Below are positions 27,786 through 34,379 of a stretch of 64,000 bases of DNA, in pieces. The translations under genes were made by a program, and so were the position numbers. The stretch lies in assembly GCA_943789355.1 (NCBI GenBank), contig CALSTU010000003.1, positions 124,001 to 188,000 on the forward strand, in the 5' to 3' direction. The notes beneath the pieces are model-generated. The model saw nothing but the letters and a program-made list of their open reading frames with translations. It was not told the origin of the DNA and ran no database searches. Source of the DNA: UBA7430 sp002478765. GTDB lineage: Bacteria; Bacteroidota; Bacteroidia; Flavobacteriales; UBA7430. Within the stretch, counting starts at the first letter, position 1. Each line of letters opens with the position of its first letter.

Positions 27786-28601
27786 ATGATCCTCTTTCCA
27801 TCATCCAAGCTCAATATAGGATTGCAAATCACGGCAAAGCGCTCCGATGGTTTTCACAATCTGCAAACGGTGTTTTATCCGTTTCCACTAAATGATGTGC
27901 TTGAAATTATTGAGGAAAAAGATCAAAAATCAGGTACATGCATTTTCACATCCACAGGTTTGCCGATCCCTGGGACTGGAGAAAATCTTTGTGAAAAGGC
28001 CTACATGCTCTTGCATGAGCAGTTTAAGTTACCTGCGGTGCGTATTTATCTGCATAAAATCATTCCCATGGGTGCTGGTTTGGGAGGTGGGTCCTCAGAC
28101 GCGACCTCTACCCTAAAACTACTGAACCAATTATTCAAATTGGGCTTGACGAATGACGCCTTGAAAGAAAAGGCTTTAATGTTGGGGAGCGATTGTCCTT
28201 TGTTTGTTGAGGAATGCCCTCAGTATGCAGAAGGTAGAGGAGAGCTGCTGCGTGCGATTGATTTAAATTTAAAGGGTAAGCATTTACTGATTGTCTACCC
28301 TAAGATACACATCTCTACCGCTGAGGCTTTTGCAAATGTTTTACCTCGAGAACAAGCTTCTTGTAAAGTTTGGATTGAAAAAGATCTTTCTACGTGGAAA
28401 ATAAATTTGATGAATGATTTTGAGCGTTCAGTATTCCCCAATCACCCAGAACTGAAAAACATCAAGGAAAAAATTTATTCGATTGGAGCTGATTATGCAG
28501 CCATGAGTGGGAGTGGGTCAACTTTGTTTGGTGTCTTCTCTGAGGCTATTCCAAAAACAGATTGGCCGTCTGATTATTTCGTTTGGCAAACGCAGCTTTA
28601 G
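27786..28601 (+). CDS. ispE: 4-diphosphocytidyl-2-C-methyl-D-erythritol kinase
   Basis: IspE phosphorylates CDP-methylerythritol in the MEP pathway to isoprenoid precursors. The 271-residue GHMP kinase has the N-terminal signature PSSKLNIGLQITAKRSDGFH, the ATP-binding glycine loop PMGAGLGGGSSDAT, and the third motif MSGSGSTLFGVF near the C-terminus. Its length is normal. The last four bases overlap the end of the convergent permease gene, and no terminator separates the two. Its presence indicates the non-mevalonate route. Confidence 0.96.
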   Translation: MILFPSSKLNIGLQITAKRSDGFHNLQTVFYPFPLNDVLEIIEEKDQKSGTCIFTSTGLPIPGTGENLCEKAYMLLHEQFKLPAVRIYLHKIIPMGAGLGGGSSDATSTLKLLNQLFKLGLTNDALKEKALMLGSDCPLFVEECPQYAEGRGELLRAIDLNLKGKHLLIVYPKIHISTAEAFANVLPREQASCKVWIEKDLSTWKINLMNDFERSVFPNHPELKNIKEKIYSIGADYAAMSGSGSTLFGVFSEAIPKTDWPSDYFVWQTQL

Positions 28602-29674
28602 CCTTCTGCTTTTCGGAACATGTAATACGCATAACATCCAAAAATGATGTTGGGTAGCAGGACCGCTATGAAAGGGTTTAAATCGCTGTTTGTTGTAAAG
28701 GTCATGGATACTTTTTGAAAAAGAATCAGCAGGGTCGCCAATATAAATCCATAGACCAAATTCACACCTACACCTCCTCGTTTTTTGTGGATGGCCACAC
28801 AAAATCCTATCAGAGTTAAAATGAATGTTGTCAGTGGTGTGGTGTATCTTTGGTATAAGTCTAAGAGGTAATAATGAATGTTTTCAGCACCTCGAATTTT
28901 TTCTTTTTCAATAAAATTCAAAAGTTCGGGAAGAATCATCAAGTGGGTGCTGTTTTTTTGATACACCAATTCGTTGGGAAAAAACCCAAAATCTTTGTGG
29001 ATTTTTGCACCACGTGTAATGCGCTCACCCTGCTCTTCTAATTCCCGGAAATTGTAGCTTTCTGCCAACCATTTTCCTTCCAGGCTGTCCCAGGTCAAGA
29101 AGTCAGATTTGAATTTAGAAACGAGTTGGTCGTTTTCGAAAATCTCGTAGGTAAAACGAAATCCTTTTTGTTTTTTGGTGTTGTAACTCTCCAGAAATAG
29201 GTATTCATCAGGACGAACTTGCCGATGAATGTTTTTGTGGCGTTCCTTCTTTTTATTGCGAATGTATTCTTGCTCGAAGTCCAACCGCAACTGATTGGTT
29301 TCAGGTAGTACCCAGTTGTTTAAATAAAAAGCTAAGCAAGAAATAATGGCGGCTCCGATGAAAAAAGGCTTTAAAAGTCTTTTTAAACTCATGCCACAAT
29401 TGAGCATGGCAATGATTTCAGTATTGTTAGCGAGTTTGGAAGTGCTTACAATAACAGCTATAAAGGTAAATAGAGCGCTAAACAAGAGTCCGTAGTGAAT
29501 AACGAAATTGAGGTAGTAATCCTTAAGAATCTCATCCAAGGGTGCCGAACGTTTGTAAAAGTCATCGATTTTTTCAGACACATCAAAAACCACCGAAATC
29601 AATAAAATGAGTATCAGAGTAAAAGCAAAGGTTCCGAGGAACTGTTTCAATATGTATCGATCGAGTTTTTTCAA
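28598..29674 (-). CDS. LptF/LptG-family permease
   Basis: LptF/LptG proteins are the inner-membrane permease subunits of the ABC machine that extracts lipopolysaccharide for transport to the outer membrane. The 358-residue product begins MKKLDRYILKQFLGTFAFTL and has the family layout: three N-terminal membrane helices (about 15-35, 55-80, 100-120), a large periplasmic domain (about 130-270) and three C-terminal helices ending in IIFGCYAYYMFRKAEG. It is probably the LptG-type member; assignment between F and G is not certain. It begins 1 nt after tgt on the same strand (tgt ends at 29676) and is likely co-transcribed. Confidence 0.88.
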   Translation of the reverse strand: MKKLDRYILKQFLGTFAFTLILILLISVVFDVSEKIDDFYKRSAPLDEILKDYYLNFVIHYGLLFSALFTFIAVIVSTSKLANNTEIIAMLNCGMSLKRLLKPFFIGAAIISCLAFYLNNWVLPETNQLRLDFEQEYIRNKKKERHKNIHRQVRPDEYLFLESYNTKKQKGFRFTYEIFENDQLVSKFKSDFLTWDSLEGKWLAESYNFRELEEQGERITRGAKIHKDFGFFPNELVYQKNSTHLMILPELLNFIEKEKIRGAENIHYYLLDLYQRYTTPLTTFILTLIGFCVAIHKKRGGVGVNLVYGFILATLLILFQKVSMTFTTNSDLNPFIAVLLPNIIFGCYAYYMFRKAEG

Positions 29675-29675
29675 A

Positions 29676-30806
29676 TTACAAGCGAAGACTTAGTTTTTTC
29701 ACCATTTGTTCTTTCCAGTCGTAAAAGCTGCCGTCAAGGATTCTTCTCCGGGCTTCTTTCACCAGCCAAATATAAAAACCTAAATTGTGAAGTGAGGCGA
29801 TCTGCTTGCCTAAAAGTTCTTTGGATATAAACAGATGGCGCAAATAGGCTTTCGAATAACTGCTGTCTACAAAAGAGGCTCCGTTAGGGTCGATGGCTGA
29901 GAAATCTTTTTCCCATTTTTTATTTTTAATGTTGATGGTACCTTCACTGGTAAATAGCATCCCATTTCTCGCATTACGCGTGGGCATCACACAGTCAAAC
30001 ATGTCAATACCAAGGGCAATGTTCTCCAGGATGTTGGCGGGTGTTCCTACACCCATCAAATAACGAGGTTTGTCTTTGGGTAGTACAGCAGTAACCACCT
30101 CGGTCATGGCGTACATCTCTTCCGCGGGCTCGCCCACAGACAAGCCGCCAATGGCATTCCCTTCTCGTTCGAATGAAGCTATGGCTTCAGCCGATTGTTC
30201 CCTCAAGTCTTTGTAGGTACTTCCTTGTATGATGGGGAACAGGGTTTGATTGTACCCGTATTTGTTGGGCGTGTTGTCGAAATGATCACAGCATCTTTTC
30301 AGCCAGCGATGCGTCATTTTCATAGAGCGCTTTGCGTAGTGATAGTCGCAAGGGTAGGGCGTACATTCGTCAAAAGCCATGATGATATCTGCACCAATGG
30401 TTCTTTGAATGTCCATGGCATATTCTGGCGTAAAGAAATGGTACGAGCCGTCGATGTGTGATTTAAATTTTACGCCCTCTTCGGTAATTTTCCTGCGTCC
30501 CGAAAGCGAGTAGACCTGAAAACCACCACTATCAGTTAAAATGGGCTTTTTCCAATTCATAAAATTGTGAAGACCACCGGCAGCCTCTAAAACGTCCATT
30601 TTAGGGCGCAAGTACAAGTGGTAGGTGTTTCCCAGTATGATTTGTGCTTTGATGTCATTTTCCAATTCGTGCTGGTGGACCCCCTTTACGGTAGAAGCCG
30701 TTCCAACAGGCATAAATATAGGCGTTTCTATGCTTCCGTGATCGGTTTCTATAAGTCCGGCTCGGGCCTGGGAGAGCGGATCGGTTTTTTCTAGGCTAAA
30801 CTTCAT
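29676..30806 (-). CDS. tgt: tRNA-guanine transglycosylase (queuine tRNA-ribosyltransferase)
   Basis: Tgt swaps guanine 34 for a queuosine precursor in tRNAs with GUN anticodons. The 376-residue product shows the TIM-barrel motifs: DSGGFQVYSL with the catalytic aspartate, IDGSYHFFTPEYAM, MAFDECTPYPCDY, GGLSVGEP, YLMGVGTPANILENI and FDCVMPTRNARNG with the nucleophile aspartate. The CxCxxC zinc cysteines found in E. coli Tgt before YSRAYL are missing here: the segment reads SFVDSSYSKAYLRHL, although the following H in HNLGFY is kept. This may be a phylum trait. It lies directly upstream of the LptG-type permease. Confidence 0.95.
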   Translation of the reverse strand: MKFSLEKTDPLSQARAGLIETDHGSIETPIFMPVGTASTVKGVHQHELENDIKAQIILGNTYHLYLRPKMDVLEAAGGLHNFMNWKKPILTDSGGFQVYSLSGRRKITEEGVKFKSHIDGSYHFFTPEYAMDIQRTIGADIIMAFDECTPYPCDYHYAKRSMKMTHRWLKRCCDHFDNTPNKYGYNQTLFPIIQGSTYKDLREQSAEAIASFEREGNAIGGLSVGEPAEEMYAMTEVVTAVLPKDKPRYLMGVGTPANILENIALGIDMFDCVMPTRNARNGMLFTSEGTINIKNKKWEKDFSAIDPNGASFVDSSYSKAYLRHLFISKELLGKQIASLHNLGFYIWLVKEARRRILDGSFYDWKEQMVKKLSLRL

Positions 30807-30948
30807 GGATGGAAAATTTGGACAAAGATAATTGAAATGTTCATCTATGCATCTAAACTAAGGATTTAGGTAGAGATTGTCTGATAAATTGTACTTTTAC
30901 CATCAAACCCAGCTTTTTTTAGGGCTGTATCTCAACCAAAAAAAATAA

Positions 30949-31539
30949 TTGGCGCCAAAGAAAAATCATAAAGAACGCGACACCTTACTCGTGGAAGAAG
31001 CACTGGCAGGAAGTCAAAAAGCTTACGCTGATTTGATGAGTCTGTATTGGGAGCAAGTCGAACGGTTTTTATCTCTAAAACTTTCCGGCAGAGAAGATGT
31101 TGAAGATCTTGCCATTGCAACCTTTAGCAAGGCTTTTGACAAGTTGGCGTCTTACAATACTTCTTTTGCATTCAGCACTTGGTTGCTGACGATTGCTAGC
31201 AACACCCTCATTGATTTTTTTCGAAAGAAGGAGCAGAAAACACTGTCTATTGATCGAGATAGATCAGATGATGAACGCCCTGTATTGAATATTGCTGATG
31301 CAGGACTTGACCCGGAGGGAAATCTGATTCGAAAACAGAAGAACAAAGAAATTAGTCGCATGGTACATCGTTTAAAGCCGCATTACCGAGAATTGATCAT
31401 CTTGCGTTATCTGGATGAGCTTTCGTATGCAGAAATTGCTGGAAAATTAAACATGCCTATAGGCTCGGTTAAAGCCAAGTTGTTTCGCGCTCGAGACCTT
31501 TTGATGGACATCTTGAAATCCAATGAAAATGACTACTGA
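30949..31539 (+). CDS. RNA polymerase sigma factor, sigma-70 family (ECF type)
   Basis: A 196-residue ECF-type sigma factor that would direct RNA polymerase to an unknown promoter set. Region 2 is visible as LVEEALAGSQKAYADLMSLY ... DVEDLAIATFSKAF ... FSTWLLTIASNTLIDFFRKK, and region 4 as HYRELIILRYLDELSYAEIA and GSVKAKLFRARDLL. An in-frame TAA sits directly before the TTG at 30949, and no ATG occurs before region 2, so a TTG start is required. No anti-sigma gene is adjacent. Instead the gene overlaps rsmG by 17 nt, which suggests translational coupling. The linker between regions 2 and 4 is long and charged (IDRDRSDDERPVLN). Confidence 0.9.
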   Translation: MAPKKNHKERDTLLVEEALAGSQKAYADLMSLYWEQVERFLSLKLSGREDVEDLAIATFSKAFDKLASYNTSFAFSTWLLTIASNTLIDFFRKKEQKTLSIDRDRSDDERPVLNIADAGLDPEGNLIRKQKNKEISRMVHRLKPHYRELIILRYLDELSYAEIAGKLNMPIGSVKAKLFRARDLLMDILKSNENDY

Positions 31540-32167
31540 TTTGCAGATTATAGAAAAATACTTCCCGAATCTTACGGAACTTCAAACAGCCCAATTGAAA
31601 GAACTTAAACCGCTTTATGAGGAATGGAATGCACAAATCAATGTCATTTCTCGAAAAGATATTGAGCAATTGTATGAGCGACATGTGCTGCATTCGTTGT
31701 CCATTGCAAAATTCATGGATTTTAAACCCGGGACTCAATTGATGGATTTGGGTTGTGGGGGAGGTTTTCCGGGTATCCCTCTGGCTATTTTATTCCCAGA
31801 AGTTTCTTTTACGATGATTGATTCCATCGGAAAAAAAATCAAAGTAGTACAGGAAGTTACTGAAGCTTTGGGTTTGACGAATGTTCAAGCCTACCACATG
31901 CGTGCTGAAAAAGTAAAAGACCGTTTTGATTTTGTGATTACTCGTGCGGTAGCACCGATGACTGATTTGGTGAAATGGACGCGTAAAAAATACGCCACAG
32001 AACAACGACATGTACTTGAAAATGGAATCATTGCTCTTAAGGGTGGCGATTTAAATCAAGAGCTTGCTTCTTGGGGCAAGCGTAAGACGCTGGTAAATCT
32101 TTCCGACTATTTTGAAGAGTCTTTTTTCGAGACCAAAAAAATCGTGCACGTTCCGGTAAAGGGTTGA
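31523..32167 (+). CDS. rsmG: 16S rRNA (guanine-527-N7)-methyltransferase
   Basis: RsmG (GidB) uses S-adenosylmethionine to methylate G527 of 16S rRNA, a site linked to streptomycin sensitivity. The 214-residue protein has the family start YFPNLTELQTAQLKELKPLY, the conserved WNAQINVISRKDIEQLYERH, and the SAM-binding loop MDLGCGGGFPGIPLAI. It also has FVITRAVAPMTDLVKW. The ATG at 31523 overlaps the sigma-factor gene; a second in-frame ATG lies at 31529. Confidence 0.96.
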   Translation: MKMTTDLQIIEKYFPNLTELQTAQLKELKPLYEEWNAQINVISRKDIEQLYERHVLHSLSIAKFMDFKPGTQLMDLGCGGGFPGIPLAILFPEVSFTMIDSIGKKIKVVQEVTEALGLTNVQAYHMRAEKVKDRFDFVITRAVAPMTDLVKWTRKKYATEQRHVLENGIIALKGGDLNQELASWGKRKTLVNLSDYFEESFFETKKIVHVPVKG

Positions 32168-32200
32168 TGTACAGTTTTTTTGCTTTAAAGAAGTTTAAAA

Positions 32201-33973
32201 TCACCCTTGAAACTGTAGCTCGCTGAGTTTTTTGTAGGTTCCTTGTTCTAGATTAGATAGTTCCTCGTGGGTTCCGGATTCAACGATTTGCCCTTTTTCT
32301 AGGACAAAGATGTGATCCGCTTTACGCACCGTCGCCAAGCGGTGGGCAATCACTAAAGAGGTTCTGCCGGCCATGAGCTTGTCTAAGGCTTCCTGAACCA
32401 GTTGCTCAGACTCAGAATCGAGAGCTGAGGTGGCCTCATCCAAGATTAAGATTTTCGGATTTTTCAAGAGGGCTCGTGCAATCGCTATGCGCTGTCTTTG
32501 TCCGCCCGAAAGTTGAATCCCACGATCCCCTACCAAAGTGTCATAAGCCTCAGGGAATTCACTGATGAATTCATGCGCATTGGCCTGTTCTGCGGCTTTT
32601 TGAATTTCTTCTTCGCTGGCCTCCGGCTTTCCGTAGGCAATGTTTTCTTTAATGCTTCCACCAAACAACAAGATGTCTTGAGGTACAATGGCGATTTGCT
32701 TTCTCAAATCAGTGAGCGGAAGCTGTGTGATGTCTTTGCCATCGATCTGAAGTTCACCCGTATGATTTTGGTAAAAGCGCATCAGTAACTGGGTGATGGT
32801 GGATTTACCCGCTCCCGAAGCGCCTACCAGGGCTACCTGTTGTCCTTTTCGGATGTTTAGGTTGATGTCTTTGAGTACTTCCACATCCACTCGGTTGGGG
32901 TAGTGGAAGGATAGATTTTTGAATTCGATGTTTCCTTGAATTCGATGTTTTAGCTCCCCCTGGGTATGTTCTTCAGGCGTTTCGTCCAAAATCTCCATCA
33001 ATTTTTCGGTGGCACCAATGGCTTTTTGGATTTGTGCATACAAGTCAGCAATACTCCCAATGCTGGCGCCAATGAATATGGTGAGCATGAGGAAGGAGGT
33101 CAGGTCGCCCATACTCATATCGCCTTGATGAATCAGTCGTGCACCGTACCAAATAACGGCGGCTATGGCTCCAAAAATACCCAGTATGATGAATGAGGCA
33201 AAGGTGGCGCGAAGTTTCCCTCCTTTGATGGCGTAGATGACAATTTCTTCCGTTTTCTTTTGATACCGTAACGATTCGTAGATTTCATTGGCAAAGGCTT
33301 TTACGTTGCTAATGCCCTGTAAAGTTTCCTCGACAATGGTGTTGGAGTCGGCAATGTGCTCTTGAACGGTTTTGCTGTAAGCTCGTAGTTTGCGACCGAT
33401 GATGACGGCAACAACAATAATGATTGGAAATATGGCGAGCATGAAAGCAGCTAGTTTGATGGAGGTGAAGCCCAACAAAATAGTTCCTCCCAGCACAATA
33501 ATAATTTGTCTTAGGAATTCAGCACTTGTGGTTGTAAATGTTTCTTGTAGTAAAGAAATGTCAGAAGCAATTCGACTGTTCAGTTCGCCCACGCGTCTTT
33601 GACCGAAAAAAGTCATGGGCAGTCGGATAAGTCGATCGTAAGTCGCTTGACGCAATTTTGAGAGAAATTTTTCGGTAACTTGAACAAAGAGGACAATTCT
33701 GAAATAAGAGAAAATGGCTTGTAAAGAAAATAGTCCGAACAGATAAAGTGCGATTTCATTGATGCGACTCATAGAGCTTTTACTGGCGTCTACCATTTCT
33801 CCAATGAACATGGGGAAGATTAAAGAAGCAAAGCTGGATAGGATTAGGAACAGCAAACCCAACAAATACATGGACTTGTATGGCTTGATAAATTTAAAAA
33901 TTCTAAGTGCCTTTTTGAAGCTCCCTTTCTCGAGTTTTATCTTTTCTTTTTTGTTATTTCGGCCTCCGAACAT
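32201..33973 (-). CDS. MsbA-like ABC exporter (permease fused to ATPase)
   Basis: A 590-residue half-transporter of the type that exports lipids, peptides or drugs. The start is placed at ATG 33973 (MFGGRNNKKEK); the frame extends to a TTG 8 codons upstream that lacks support. The N-terminal transmembrane domain has six helices (about residues 35-320). The ATPase domain shows Walker A GASGAGKST, the Q-loop VPQDILLFGG, the signature LSGGQRQRIAIARALLKN and Walker B ILILDEATSALD. It resembles MsbA and LmrA/BmrA types; the substrate cannot be named. It is transcribed divergently from rpmH. Confidence 0.9.
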   Translation of the reverse strand: MFGGRNNKKEKIKLEKGSFKKALRIFKFIKPYKSMYLLGLLFLILSSFASLIFPMFIGEMVDASKSSMSRINEIALYLFGLFSLQAIFSYFRIVLFVQVTEKFLSKLRQATYDRLIRLPMTFFGQRRVGELNSRIASDISLLQETFTTTSAEFLRQIIIVLGGTILLGFTSIKLAAFMLAIFPIIIVVAVIIGRKLRAYSKTVQEHIADSNTIVEETLQGISNVKAFANEIYESLRYQKKTEEIVIYAIKGGKLRATFASFIILGIFGAIAAVIWYGARLIHQGDMSMGDLTSFLMLTIFIGASIGSIADLYAQIQKAIGATEKLMEILDETPEEHTQGELKHRIQGNIEFKNLSFHYPNRVDVEVLKDINLNIRKGQQVALVGASGAGKSTITQLLMRFYQNHTGELQIDGKDITQLPLTDLRKQIAIVPQDILLFGGSIKENIAYGKPEASEEEIQKAAEQANAHEFISEFPEAYDTLVGDRGIQLSGGQRQRIAIARALLKNPKILILDEATSALDSESEQLVQEALDKLMAGRTSLVIAHRLATVRKADHIFVLEKGQIVESGTHEELSNLEQGTYKKLSELQFQG

Positions 33974-33994
33974 GTATATAATAGTTTGTTCTTG

Positions 33995-34002
33995 CAAAAG
34001 TA
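33995..34002 (-). promoter_or_regulatory. Candidate -7 element for the ABC exporter
   Basis: TACTTTTG on the minus strand matches TAnnTTTG, 21 nt before the preferred ATG at 33973. This also argues against the upstream TTG start, which it would overlap. No TTG at -33 is seen. Confidence 0.4.
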
Positions 34003-34036
34003 AGTTATTCCTCTCAGAAAAAAACCTATTTCTTGT

Positions 34037-34067
34037 TTGTCAGACAAAGAAAATGATTTTATATTTG
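34037..34067 (+). promoter_or_regulatory. Promoter of rpmH
   Basis: TTG at 34037-34039, a 20-nt spacer and TATATTTG at 34060-34067: a complete Bacteroidota promoter, 38 nt before the rpmH start. Confidence 0.75.
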
Positions 34068-34105
34068 CACACCCTCTTTGGGAACAAGAACATTAAGCTA
34101 GAGTT

Positions 34106-34264
34106 ATGAAAAGAACATTTCAGCCTTCGAATAGAAAGCGTAAAAATAAGCACGGGTTTATGGACCGTATGGAATCTGTAAACGGTCGAAAAGTATTGGC
34201 TAGAAGAAGATCGAAAGGTCGTCACAAACTTTCCGTTTCCGATGAACCACGCCACAAGCGATAA
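34106..34264 (+). CDS. rpmH: 50S ribosomal protein L34
   Basis: A 52-residue ORF, shorter than ordinary ORF cut-offs. It reads MKRTFQPSNRKRKNKHGFMD and continues with RMESVNGRKVLARRRSKGRH, the near-invariant L34 sequence, and has a short C-terminal extension (KLSVSDEPRHKR). L34 is a small, very basic subunit of the large ribosomal particle. The gene has its own strong promoter and its own terminator, so it is a single-gene transcript. It is not next to rnpA or dnaA as in many bacteria. Confidence 0.97.
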   Translation: MKRTFQPSNRKRKNKHGFMDRMESVNGRKVLARRRSKGRHKLSVSDEPRHKR

Positions 34265-34286
34265 TTGTCCTATGGATGAAGAAATT

Positions 34287-34323
34287 AAGGTGTTATCTAT
34301 TTTTAATAGTTAACACCTTTTTT
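34287..34323 (+). terminator. Terminator after rpmH
   Basis: AAGGTGTTATCTAT pairs with ATAGTTAACACCTT with one mismatch; the loop is TTTTA-rich and a T run to 34323 follows. Confidence 0.85.
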
Positions 34324-34379
34324 ATGAGCATACTAAATCGAAAATATTACCTTAGTCAACCCAGAATAAAAAGTACAAA

